DNA of 64,000 nt from contig NZ_JBHSRF010000025.1 of the NCBI RefSeq assembly GCF_042658925.1, positions 37,715-101,714 on the forward strand. The letters run 5' to 3'. Under the pieces are notes generated by a model. That model worked only from the letters and a program-made list of their open reading frames with translations, did not search any database and had not been told where the DNA came from. The position numbers and the translations under genes were made by a program. This document shows positions 1 through 8,064 of this stretch, one piece after another. The stretch's first letter is position 1. Each line of letters starts with the position of its first letter. The stretch is from Sphaerisporangium aureirubrum (GTDB lineage Bacteria > Actinomycetota > Actinomycetes > Streptosporangiales > Streptosporangiaceae).

Positions 1-359
1 CGGCTCGCGTCCCGCTGCGCGGGCGACGCCGTCCGCGCGTCCGCCTCGGCGTCCAGCTCCCGCCAGGCGCCTGCCGGGCCCTCGTCCGGTGCTTCCGCAC
101 GGCCCGGCCGTCCGGCACCGTCCGGCATTCCGGCGGGCTCCGAGGCGCCGTCCGGGTCCGATGCCGCCAGCGCGCACGCTGCCGCGGCGAGCGCCGCGGC
201 GACCAGCCCGGTGGTGGCCAGGCGTCCGCGCAGGAACGCCGTCAGGTCGCCGGAACCGGTGATGGCACCGGTTCGCACCGCCTGTTCGGCGCCCCCCGAG
301 TGGGCGTGGCCGCCGGCCGGGAGCCGGGAGTCGGCGAGGAGCAGCAGCGCCGCCGTCAT
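1..359 (-). CDS. ureF: Urease accessory protein UreF, N-terminal part (runs off left edge)
   Basis: The 119 visible residues open with MTAALLLLADSRLPAGG followed by HAHSGGAEQAV, the conserved start of UreF. This GTPase-regulating chaperone helps UreG and UreD load nickel into urease. The motif LDAEADARTASPAQR further in is also typical. ATG is at 359, two bases after the ureC stop, so it is probably translated as part of the ureABCF operon. Residues about 70-98 form a Gly/Pro/Glu-rich stretch between the first helices that is longer than I expect for the family. The rest of the protein, and presumably ureG and ureD, lie outside the window. Confidence 0.93.
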   Translation of the reverse strand, partial: MTAALLLLADSRLPAGGHAHSGGAEQAVRTGAITGSGDLTAFLRGRLATTGLVAAALAAAACALAASDPDGASEPAGMPDGAGRPGRAEAPDEGPAGAWRELDAEADARTASPAQRDAS

Positions 360-361
360 GG

Positions 362-2086
362 TCAGAACAGGAAGTAGCGCTGGGCCATGGGGAGTTCCAC
401 GGCCGGGGCGGGTTCGATGAGCTCGCCGTCCACCCGGACGGCGAAGGTGTCGGGATCGACGTCCACGACGGGCAGAGTGTCGTTGTGCGGCATGAACGAC
501 TTCCCCCGCCGCCGCACGTCCGCCACCGGCACCAGCCGCCGGTCGACGTTGAGCCGCCCGGCCAGCCCGCCCTCCAGGGCGATGGGCGCCACGAAGTGCA
601 GCGACGTCGCCGCGGCCGTCTTCGGCGCGGCGCCGAACATCGGGCGCGGCATCACCGGCTGCGGCGTGGGGATGGACGCGTTGGCGTCGCCCATCTGCGC
701 GTACGCGATGACGCCGCCCTTGAGCACCACGTCGGGTTTCACGCCGAAGAACGCCGGTTCCCACAACACCAGGTCGGCGAGCTTGCCGGTCTCCACCGAC
801 CCGACGTGCGCGTCCAGCCCGTGCGCCACGGCCGGGCAGATGGTGTACTTCGCCACGTACCGCTGGGCGCGCAGGTTGTCGGCGGGCCCGTCGCCGGGCA
901 GGGCGCCCCGCCGTTTCTTCATGACGTGCGCGGTCTGCCAGGTGCGGATCACCGTCTCGCCGATCCGCCCCATCGCCTGGGAGTCCGAGCCGATCATCGA
1001 GATCGCCCCGATGTCGTGCAGCACGTCCTCGGCGGCCATGGTGGACGGCCGGATCCGCGACTCGGCGAACGCGAGGTCCTCGGGTACCGCGGGGTTGAGA
1101 TGGTGGCAGACCATCAGCATGTCGAGGTGCTCGTCCAGGGTGTTCACCGTGTGCGGGCGCGTCGGGTTGGTCGAGGACGGCAGCACGTTGCCGTACGAGG
1201 CGACCTTGATGATGTCGGGCGCGTGCCCGCCGCCCGCCCCCTCGGTGTGGTAGGCGTGGATCATCCGGTCGCCGATGGCCGCCAGCGTCGACTCGACGAA
1301 CCCGGCCTCGTTCAGGGTGTCGGTGTGGATGGCCACCTGCACGCCGGTCGCGTCGGCGACCCGCAGGCAGGCGTCGATGGCCGACGGCGTGGTGCCCCAG
1401 TCCTCGTGCAGCTTGAACCCCGAGGCCCCGGCGCGCAGCTGCTCCAGCAGCGCCTCTTCGCTGACCGTGTTCCCCTTGCCGAGCAGGGCGACGTTGACGG
1501 GCATGCCGTCCATCGACTCCAGCATGCGGGCGAGGTACCACGTGCCGGTGACGGTGGTGGCCTTGGTGCCCTCGGCGGGCCCGGTGCCGCCGCCGATGAT
1601 CGTGGTCACCCCGGCGGCCAGGGCCTCGTCCACGATCTGCGGGCAGATGAGATGGACGTGCGAGTCGATGGCCCCGGCCGTGAGGATCTTGCCGTTGCCG
1701 GACAGCACCTCGGTGGAGGGGCCGATCACCAGGTCGGGATGGACGCCGTCCATGGTGTCGGGGTTGCCGGCCTTGCCGATGGCGGCGATGCGGCCGTCCC
1801 GCACGCCGATGTCGGCCTTCACCACGCCCCAGTGGTCGAGGATCACCGCGCCGGTGATGACCAGGTCGGGGGCGCCCTCGGCCCGGGTCGCCCGGGCCTG
1901 TCCCATGGATTCGCGGATGACCTTGCCGCCACCGAAGACGACCTCGTCGCCCCCGCCGTCCTGGCCCCTGCTGAGGTCCTCCGACACTTCGACGAACAGA
2001 TCGGTGTCCGCGAGACGGATCCGGTCGCCGGTCGTCGGGCCGTACAGGACGGCGTATCTCGGGCGTTCGATCGCCGGTTCAGGCAT
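362..2086 (-). CDS. ureC: Urease subunit alpha
   Basis: This is the 574-residue catalytic subunit of cytoplasmic urease, which hydrolyses urea to ammonia and carbamate. All active-site residues are present: nickel ligands His143 and His145 in DSHVHL, the carbamylated Lys225 in GFKLHEDWG, His254 in HTDTLNE, His280 in HTEGAGGGHAPD, Asp368 in GSDSQAMGR, plus His227 and the flap pair Cys327-His328. The start is the ATG at 2086 (MPEPAIERPRYAVLYGPTTG). The frame stays open upstream to 2371, but that part is out-of-frame ureB. The start overlaps the end of ureB by eight bases, indicating translational coupling. Length matches the family (about 570). Confidence 0.98.
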   Translation of the reverse strand: MPEPAIERPRYAVLYGPTTGDRIRLADTDLFVEVSEDLSRGQDGGGDEVVFGGGKVIRESMGQARATRAEGAPDLVITGAVILDHWGVVKADIGVRDGRIAAIGKAGNPDTMDGVHPDLVIGPSTEVLSGNGKILTAGAIDSHVHLICPQIVDEALAAGVTTIIGGGTGPAEGTKATTVTGTWYLARMLESMDGMPVNVALLGKGNTVSEEALLEQLRAGASGFKLHEDWGTTPSAIDACLRVADATGVQVAIHTDTLNEAGFVESTLAAIGDRMIHAYHTEGAGGGHAPDIIKVASYGNVLPSSTNPTRPHTVNTLDEHLDMLMVCHHLNPAVPEDLAFAESRIRPSTMAAEDVLHDIGAISMIGSDSQAMGRIGETVIRTWQTAHVMKKRRGALPGDGPADNLRAQRYVAKYTICPAVAHGLDAHVGSVETGKLADLVLWEPAFFGVKPDVVLKGGVIAYAQMGDANASIPTPQPVMPRPMFGAAPKTAAATSLHFVAPIALEGGLAGRLNVDRRLVPVADVRRRGKSFMPHNDTLPVVDVDPDTFAVRVDGELIEPAPAVELPMAQRYFLF

Positions 2087-2444
2087 TCGCGTCCCCGTCC
2101 GCGCTGGTGGTCGATGGTTCGGTGGCGGGCGGTCCGTGGTCGAGCGGCCCGGCCCATTCGGGGCGCAGGCCGGGGACGACGCGGCGCCCGCCGATGGGCA
2201 CGAGGGTGACGTCACGCTCGACGCCGGGCTCGAACCGGACGGCGGTGCCCGCGGGCACGTCGAGCCGCAGCCCCCACGCGGCGGAGCGGTCGAACTCCAG
2301 CCCGGGGTTGGCGGCGGCGAAGTGGTAGTGCGACCCCACCTGGACGGGCCGGTCGGCGGTGTTGACGACACGCAGGGTGACCCGCTCGAGTCCCGGGTTG
2401 AGCGGGACGGGCGGGCCGGTGTGCACGATCTCTCCGGGGATCAT
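2079..2444 (-). CDS. ureB: Urease subunit beta
   Basis: The 121 residues begin MIPGEIVHTGPPVPLNPG and contain VGSHYHFAAANPGLEFDR, the core signature of urease beta. The subunit forms the (abc)3 urease trimer with UreA and UreC. A Pro/Ser/Thr-rich tail of about 20 residues follows the conserved domain. It lies eight bases downstream of ureA and overlaps ureC by eight, so the three structural genes form one transcription unit. Actinobacteria normally keep beta and gamma separate, as here. Confidence 0.97.
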   Translation of the reverse strand: MIPGEIVHTGPPVPLNPGLERVTLRVVNTADRPVQVGSHYHFAAANPGLEFDRSAAWGLRLDVPAGTAVRFEPGVERDVTLVPIGGRRVVPGLRPEWAGPLDHGPPATEPSTTSADGDANA

Positions 2445-2452
2445 CGGCGTGT

Positions 2453-2755
2453 CTACTGGATCGGCCGGTGGACGGTGACGAGCTTGGTGCCGTCGGGGAA
2501 CGTCGCCTCGATCTGCACCGATTCCAGCATCTCGGGGATCCCCTCCATGACGTCCTCGCGGCGGAGCACCTTGCGGCCCGCCTCCATCAGGTCGGCCACG
2601 CTGCGGCCGTCCCTGGCGCCCTCCAGCAGGAAGGAGGCGATGATCGCGGTCGCCTCCGGGTGGTTCAGGCGCAGCCCACGGGCTTGCCGGTCACGGGCGA
2701 CACCCGCCGCTACATGGATGAGCAGGCGTTCCTGTTCGTGTGGGGTGAGCCGCAT
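2453..2755 (-). CDS. ureA: Urease subunit gamma
   Basis: At 100 residues this has the usual length of urease gamma. It starts MRLTPHEQERLLIHVAAGVA and contains the conserved LNHPEATAII and VQIEATFPDGTKLVTVH segments. It is the first gene of the leftward urease operon. The promoter must lie in the 335-bp interval shared with the divergent urea importer, which suggests that uptake and hydrolysis of urea are induced together. Confidence 0.97.
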   Translation of the reverse strand: MRLTPHEQERLLIHVAAGVARDRQARGLRLNHPEATAIIASFLLEGARDGRSVADLMEAGRKVLRREDVMEGIPEMLESVQIEATFPDGTKLVTVHRPIQ

Positions 2756-3090
2756 GGCCGGACCCTAGGCAACCGCGGTTTCGGTGACGTGACGTGGGGA
2801 TTTCCGATTCGTGTCGGCCCCACCGGAGCCCTCTGTCACCATACTCCGCCCGGCCGCGCACTCAATTCACCAGAATCTTTCGCTATCGGTGAGAAATCCA
2901 CGCGTGGCGTTTCCCCCATTCGGCCGGCGCGAAAACCCTTATGGTGCCGGGTCTCTGAAGTGCGGTCGTGTTGTTGCGGTGAAGAGCCGGTAAACGGCAA
3001 TTAACAATCGCGACGTTGTCGCGAAACCTCGTTCGCACACCTTTGCGGCAGACGGGTCGGTGCGGGGGCCGTATCGGCAAGGAGGAGTAA
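2756..3090. promoter_or_regulatory. Divergent control region between ureABC and urtABCDE
   Basis: This is 335 bp without a gene, clearly lower in GC than its flanks. At 3008-3024 there is a perfect inverted repeat TCGCGAC-GTT-GTCGCGA. Just upstream, GTAAA-n6-TTAAC at 2990-3005 loosely resembles one half of a GlnR box (GTnAC-n6-GnAAC). GlnR control of urease and urea uptake is established in other actinomycetes, but the match here is imperfect. The urtA ribosome binding site GGAGGAG is at 3081-3087. Confidence 0.55.
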
Positions 3091-4320
3091 TTGCGGAATT
3101 CAGCTTGGCGCATCGGGGCCGCCGTCGCGCTCTTGGCGACCGGACTCACCGCCTGTGGCGGTGAGCCGACGACGGCTTCGGGCGGTGCCTCCGCAGGGGC
3201 TGGGAACGACACGATCAAGGTAGGCATTCTGCACTCGCTGAGCGGCACCATGGCGATCAGCGAGGTCACCGTCAGGGACGCGGAACTGCTCGCCATCGAG
3301 GAGATCAACGCCGCGGGCGGCGTGCTCGGCAAGAAGATCGAACCGGTCGTCGAGGACGGCGCGTCCGACTGGCCCACCTTCGCGGAGAAGGCCACGAAGC
3401 TGATCGCCCAGGACAAGGTGGCCACGGTGTTCGGCGGCTGGACCTCCGCCAGCCGCAAGGCCATGCTCCCGGTCTTCGAGAAGCGCAAGGGCCTGCTGTG
3501 GTACCCGGTGCAGTACGAGGGCCTGGAGAGCTCTCCGAACATCTTCTACACCGGCGCCACGACCAACCAGCAGATCGTCCCCGGTCTGGACTACCTGAAG
3601 GAAGAGGGCAAGAAGAAGATCTTCCTGGTCGGCAGCGACTACGTCTTCCCGCGCACCGCCAACAAGATCATCAAGGCGTACGCGGCGGCGAACGGCATGG
3701 AGATCCTCGGGGAGGAGTACACGCCGCTCGGCCACACCGAGTACAGCACGCTGGTCAACAAGGTGGTGCAGGCCAAGCCGGACGCGGTGTTCAACACGCT
3801 GAACGGCGACAGCAACGTGGCCTTCTTCAAGCAGCTGAAGAGCGCCGGGGTCACCGCCGAGCAGATGCCGGTCATGTCGGTCAGCGTCGCCGAGGAAGAG
3901 GTCAAGGGCATCGGCGTCGACAACATCGCCGGGCACCTCGTGGCGTGGAACTACTACCAGACCACCGACAACCCGGCCAACAAGAAGTTCGTCGACGCGT
4001 TCAAGGCTAAGTACGGCGCCGACCGTCCGACGTCCGACCCGATGGAGGCCGGCTACAACGCGGTCTACCTGTGGGCCGAGGCGGCGAAGAAGGCCGGCAG
4101 CGTCGACATCGAGGCGGTGAAGAAGGCGGCCGGCGGCATCGCGCTGGAACTGCCCGAGGGTCTGGTGACCATCGACGGCGAGAACCAGCACATGTACAAG
4201 ACCGCGCGGATCGGCGTGATCGAGGCCGACGGCCTGATCAAGGAGGTCTGGAACTCCGGCAAGCCCATCAAGCCCGACCCCTACCTGAAGACCTACTCCT
4301 GGGCGGGCGGCCTCACCTAA
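3091..4320 (+). CDS. urtA: Urea ABC transporter substrate-binding lipoprotein
   Basis: The 409-residue protein is exported. A basic N-terminus and hydrophobic stretch end in the lipobox LTAC, so Cys22 is the predicted lipidated residue, followed by a Gly/Ser/Ala-rich tether. The mature part is a type I periplasmic-binding fold of the UrtA/AmiC group (TIKVGILHSLSGTMAISE, GGWTSASRKAMLP). The start is TTG at 3091, with GGAGGAG at 3081-3087. It heads urtABCDE, which imports urea for the adjacent urease. A stem-loop pair separates it from urtB, as is usual where a binding protein is needed in excess. Confidence 0.95.
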   Translation: MRNSAWRIGAAVALLATGLTACGGEPTTASGGASAGAGNDTIKVGILHSLSGTMAISEVTVRDAELLAIEEINAAGGVLGKKIEPVVEDGASDWPTFAEKATKLIAQDKVATVFGGWTSASRKAMLPVFEKRKGLLWYPVQYEGLESSPNIFYTGATTNQQIVPGLDYLKEEGKKKIFLVGSDYVFPRTANKIIKAYAAANGMEILGEEYTPLGHTEYSTLVNKVVQAKPDAVFNTLNGDSNVAFFKQLKSAGVTAEQMPVMSVSVAEEEVKGIGVDNIAGHLVAWNYYQTTDNPANKKFVDAFKAKYGADRPTSDPMEAGYNAVYLWAEAAKKAGSVDIEAVKKAAGGIALELPEGLVTIDGENQHMYKTARIGVIEADGLIKEVWNSGKPIKPDPYLKTYSWAGGLT

Positions 4321-4587
4321 CAGGAGGCGTGCCCGACGAAAGAGCGTGGCCGGGCGAGGGTCTCACCCGGCCACACCAGAACGGGTTCCGGGACGCGGGA
4401 GGCGACCCGACCGCGGGAAGCACCGCGGCGCGGCGACGCGGCGCCCCCGCGTTCCGGAACCGGCAGGGCCGTCCCCGCCCGCCGTACAGAAGGGATCTTC
4501 GGCTTATGCACAACGGGACTGACATGGCCGGCGCGCCGGACGTGCCGTCATGGCGGTCGGCCCGGGCGCGAGGGAGGTGACGGCCAG
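4321..4587 (+). terminator. Two nested stem-loops between urtA and urtB (read-through attenuator or mRNA stabiliser)
   Basis: The first hairpin has perfect 9-bp arms GTGGCCGGG (4346-4354) and CCCGGCCAC (4366-4374), with an inner GAG/CTC. The second is larger: GGTTCCGGGACGCGG (4384-4398) pairs along all 15 positions (one G-U) with CCGCGTTCCGGAACC (4447-4461), enclosing a further GC-rich stem. No gene fits the 267 bp. The structures probably limit transcription of urtBCDE relative to urtA or protect the urtA mRNA 3' end. Confidence 0.7.
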
Positions 4588-5454
4588 GTGGAGGCGGTAG
4601 TCAACCAGCTCCCCATCGGACTGTCCATCGGGGCCGTGCTGCTGCTCATCGCGCTCGGCCTCACGTTCACGTTCGGCCAGATGGGCGTGATCAACATGGC
4701 GCACGGCGAGTTCATCATGGCCGGCGCGTACACCGCCTATCTGCTGCAGGACTGGGCCGGACGCCAGGCCGTGCTCGTCGCGCTCCCGGTCGCGTTCGCC
4801 GTGGCCGGCGTCATGGGCTGGATCCTCGAACGCACGGCCATCCGCCACTTCTACGGCCGCCCCCTCGACACGCTGCTGCTCACCTGGGGCGTCAGCCTGG
4901 TGCTCCAGCAGCTCGCCCGCGACCTGTTCGGGGCGCCCAACGTGCAGGTCTCGGCGCCCACCTGGCTTCAGGGCGGCCTCGGCATCCTGCCCTACAACCG
5001 CATGTTCATCATGGCCCTCGCCATCGGCAGCGTCGTCGCGATCTGGGTGTACATGACGCGCAGCTCCCACGGGCGCCGCATGCAGGCGGTCATGCAGAAC
5101 CGCCAGCTCGCCGCGGTCAGCGGCATCAACACCGGGCGGGTCGACCAGCGCACGTTCTTCATCGGCTCCGGCCTCGCCGGGATCGCGGGCGTGGCGCTCA
5201 CCCTCATCGGCCCGGTGGGCCCGGCCCTCGGCACCTACTACATCGTGGACGCGTTCCTCGTCGTGGTGGCCGGCGGCCTCGGGCAGCTGCGCGGCGCGGT
5301 GCTCGCCGCGGCCGCGCTCGGCCTGCTCAACTCCTACGCCGAGTTCTGGACCAACGCCAGCCTGGCCAAGGTGATCGTCTTCGTGGCCATCATCGCGTTC
5401 CTCCAGGTCAGGCCGCAGGGCCTGTTCGTACTTCGATCGAGGGCGCTCACATGA
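4588..5454 (+). CDS. urtB: Urea ABC transporter permease UrtB
   Basis: This is a 288-residue integral membrane permease of the branched-chain-amino-acid/urea (LivH) family. The signature GLTFTFGQMGVINMAHGEF is at residues 25-43, and the family motif VVVAGGLGQLRGAVLAA is near the C-terminus. About eight hydrophobic segments are visible. The start is GTG at 4588, preceded by GGGAGG. It pairs with UrtC to form the channel. Its stop overlaps the urtC start (ATGA). Confidence 0.95.
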   Translation: MEAVVNQLPIGLSIGAVLLLIALGLTFTFGQMGVINMAHGEFIMAGAYTAYLLQDWAGRQAVLVALPVAFAVAGVMGWILERTAIRHFYGRPLDTLLLTWGVSLVLQQLARDLFGAPNVQVSAPTWLQGGLGILPYNRMFIMALAIGSVVAIWVYMTRSSHGRRMQAVMQNRQLAAVSGINTGRVDQRTFFIGSGLAGIAGVALTLIGPVGPALGTYYIVDAFLVVVAGGLGQLRGAVLAAAALGLLNSYAEFWTNASLAKVIVFVAIIAFLQVRPQGLFVLRSRALT

Positions 5455-6554
5455 CGACCACCGTTCGCGACGTCGTGACGGTCGCGGCCCCGCCACCCGG
5501 GCCGTCCTGGGGCACGCGCCTGCGCGGCCCGGCCGTGTTCGCCACCATCGCGGTGCTCGCGCTGGTGGTGGCCCCGCTGCTGCTGGAGCCGTTCCGGCTC
5601 GGGCTGCTCGCCAAGTACCTCTGCTACGCCATCGTGGCCCTCGGCATCGGCCTGGCCTGGGGCCAGGGCGGCATGCTGACCCTCGGCCAGGGCGTGTTCT
5701 TCGGCTTCGGCGGCTACGCCATGGGCATGTACCTCAAGCTGCACGACGCCGGGGGAGACCTGCCGGACTTCATGGTGTGGAGCGGCGTGGAGAAGCTGCC
5801 CGGGCTGTGGGTGCCGTTCGGCAATCCCGTGCTCGCCGTCGTGTTCGCGGTGGCCGGGCCCGTGCTGCTCGCGGTGCTGCTCGGCTCGCTGGTGTTCCGG
5901 CAGCGCGTGCGCGGCGCGTACTTCGCCATCCTCACCCAGGCGCTCGCCGCCGCCCTGGTCATCCTGCTGGTCGGCCAGCAGGGGCTCACCGGCGGCACCA
6001 ACGGGCTCACCAACTTCTTCGACCTGTTCGGCCAGGACCTGGCCGCCGACAACACCCAGCGCGGGCTGTACATCGTGGTCGCCGTCGTGCTCGGCCTGCT
6101 GTACCTGCTGGCCTGGCAGATGGTGCGCAGCAGGTTCGGGCGGCTGCTCATCGCGGTGCGCGACGGCGAGGACCGGGTCCGGTTCCTCGGCTACAACCCC
6201 GCGACCGTCAAGACCATCACCTTCGCGGTGTCCGCCGGCATGGCGGGGCTGGCCGGGGCGCTGTTCGTCCCGGTCGTCGGCATCATCTCGCCCGCGCTGC
6301 TCGGCGTGGTGCCCTCGCTCGAACTGGTCGTCGCGGTCGCGGTCGGCGGCAGGTTCTCCCTGGCCGGCGCCATCCTCGGCGCCGTGGTCATGGGGTACGC
6401 CAAGACCTCGTTCAGCGAGCAGTTCGCCGACGGCTGGCTGTACCTGCAGGGCGCGCTGTTCATCCTGGTCATGACGCTCGCGCCGAAGGGCATCTTCGGG
6501 GTCGCCGCCGCCGCGCGCGGCATGATCGCCGCACGCAGGAGGGAGCCCGCATGA
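5451..6554 (+). CDS. urtC: Urea ABC transporter permease UrtC
   Basis: This is a 367-residue LivM-type permease with about ten hydrophobic segments. It carries the conserved AWGQGGMLTLGQGVFFGFGG motif, a long loop after it, and GLTGGTNGL. It starts with ATG overlapping the urtB stop, and its own stop overlaps the urtD start, so urtBCDE is a tightly coupled polycistron. The permease is the heterodimeric partner of UrtB in importing urea at low concentration. Confidence 0.95.
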   Translation: MTTTVRDVVTVAAPPPGPSWGTRLRGPAVFATIAVLALVVAPLLLEPFRLGLLAKYLCYAIVALGIGLAWGQGGMLTLGQGVFFGFGGYAMGMYLKLHDAGGDLPDFMVWSGVEKLPGLWVPFGNPVLAVVFAVAGPVLLAVLLGSLVFRQRVRGAYFAILTQALAAALVILLVGQQGLTGGTNGLTNFFDLFGQDLAADNTQRGLYIVVAVVLGLLYLLAWQMVRSRFGRLLIAVRDGEDRVRFLGYNPATVKTITFAVSAGMAGLAGALFVPVVGIISPALLGVVPSLELVVAVAVGGRFSLAGAILGAVVMGYAKTSFSEQFADGWLYLQGALFILVMTLAPKGIFGVAAAARGMIAARRREPA

Positions 6555-7369
6555 CCGAGCACGACGGCGCGCTGCTGGAGGTGCGGGACCTGGCGGTGGT
6601 GTTCGACGGGTTCCGCGCCATCGACGGCATCGACTTCACCGTCCAGCACGGCGAGCTGCGCTTCCTGATCGGCCCGAACGGCGCGGGCAAGACCACCCTG
6701 ATCGACGTCATCACCGGGCTCACCAAGCCCGCCGCCGGGTCGGTGCGGTTCGAAGGGATCGACCTGGTGGGCCGCAAGGAACACGAGATCGTCCGGATGG
6801 GCGTGGGACGCACCTTCCAGACCTCGGTGGTGTTCGAGAAGCTCACCGTCGTGGAGAACCTCGACCTGGCGGCGTCCTTCCGCAGGCCGCTGTGGTCGCT
6901 GGCGCGGCGGCGGCGCGGGGTCTCCGACGCCGTCGCCGCGGCGATGGAGATCACCGGGCTGGACGCCCTCGCCGGGCGCCCGGCCGGGGTGCTGTCCCAC
7001 GGGCAGCGGCAGTGGCTGGAGATCGGCATGCTGATCGCGCAGCGGCCCCGGCTGCTGCTGCTGGACGAGCCGGTGGCCGGCATGTCGGCCGACGAGCGGT
7101 CGCGCACCGGGCTGCTGCTCACCGAGATCGCCAAGGACCACACGGTCATCGTGATCGAGCACGACATGGAGTTCCTGCGGCGGTACGCCTCGGTCGTCAC
7201 CGTCCTGCACGAGGGCAAGGTGCTGACCGAGGGATCGGTGGACGAGGTCCGCGCCGACCCGCACGTGCAGGAGGTCTACCTCGGCCGGGCACGGGAAGAG
7301 GCCGGCGCCGGGGACCACGACGCGAGGGGTACGGCGGCCGTCGGCACGTCCGCCGGGGAGGTGAAGTGA
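6551..7369 (+). CDS. urtD: Urea ABC transporter ATP-binding protein UrtD
   Basis: This is a 272-residue ABC ATPase of the LivG type. Walker A is GPNGAGKTT, the LivG-type signature is LSHGQRQWLEIGM, Walker B is LLLLDEP followed by VAGMS, and the H-loop is IVIEHDMEF. The start is ATG at 6551, overlapping the urtC stop. The larger open frame that includes it begins far upstream, inside urtC, and is not the gene. The last 20 residues are a Gly/Ala-rich tail. Confidence 0.95.
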   Translation: MTEHDGALLEVRDLAVVFDGFRAIDGIDFTVQHGELRFLIGPNGAGKTTLIDVITGLTKPAAGSVRFEGIDLVGRKEHEIVRMGVGRTFQTSVVFEKLTVVENLDLAASFRRPLWSLARRRRGVSDAVAAAMEITGLDALAGRPAGVLSHGQRQWLEIGMLIAQRPRLLLLDEPVAGMSADERSRTGLLLTEIAKDHTVIVIEHDMEFLRRYASVVTVLHEGKVLTEGSVDEVRADPHVQEVYLGRAREEAGAGDHDARGTAAVGTSAGEVK

Positions 7370-8061
7370 TGCTGTCGGTACAGGGCCTGGAGGCCGGGTA
7401 CGGCAGGGCGCGCGTGCTGTTCGGCGTGTCGTTCGAGGTGGAGCCGGGGAGCCTGGTCTGCGTCATGGGGCGCAACGGCGTCGGCAAGACCACGCTGCTC
7501 AACACGGTGATGGGCGTGCTGCCCGCCACCGGGGGCACCGTCACGTTCGAGGGCACCGACGTGACGCGCCTGCCGCCGCACGAGCGGGTGCGGCTCGGCC
7601 TGGGCTACGTGCCGCAGGGGCACGAGACGTTCCCGCAGCTCAGCGTGCAGGGCAACCTGCTGGTGACGCTGGAGGCCTCCCCGCACAAGGACCCCACCGC
7701 GATCGACGAGGCGCTGGAGGTGTTCCCCCGGCTCAAGCCGCTGCTGAAGCGGCGGGCGGGCTTCCTGTCCGGGGGCCAGCAGCAGCAGCTCGCCATGGCG
7801 CGGGCGCTGGTCACCCGGCCCAAGCTGCTGATCCTGGACGAGCCCACCGAGGGCATCCAGCCGTCCATCATCCTGGAGATCGAGGAGGCCATCGAGCGGC
7901 TGCACGGCTCGGGGCTCGCGGTGCTGCTGGTCGAGCAGTACCTCGACCTGGCGCTGCGGCTCGCCGACCGCTTCCTGATCCTGGACGCCGGGCACGTCGT
8001 GCGCGACGGCACCGCCGACGACCTGCACGACGAGGAGGTGCACCGGCTGCTCGCCGTGTGA
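7369..8061 (+). CDS. urtE: Urea ABC transporter ATP-binding protein UrtE
   Basis: This is a 230-residue LivF-type ATPase. Walker A is GRNGVGKTTLLNT, the signature is LSGGQQQQLAMARAL, Walker B is LLILDEPTEGIQPSII, and the H-loop region is LLVEQYLDLAL. The sequence GYVPQGHETFPQLSV is characteristic of UrtE. The ATG at 7369 shares one base with the urtD stop. Its stop is three bases from the end of the convergent ctaD gene, so there is no room for a separate terminator. Confidence 0.95.
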   Translation: MLSVQGLEAGYGRARVLFGVSFEVEPGSLVCVMGRNGVGKTTLLNTVMGVLPATGGTVTFEGTDVTRLPPHERVRLGLGYVPQGHETFPQLSVQGNLLVTLEASPHKDPTAIDEALEVFPRLKPLLKRRAGFLSGGQQQQLAMARALVTRPKLLILDEPTEGIQPSIILEIEEAIERLHGSGLAVLLVEQYLDLALRLADRFLILDAGHVVRDGTADDLHDEEVHRLLAV

Positions 8062-8064
8062 CGC

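Noticed and set aside
485..2209. 574-codon plus-strand frame opposite ureC
   Set aside because: It is a shadow frame of a clearly identified urease gene and its composition is low-complexity Arg/Gly/Asp/Val.
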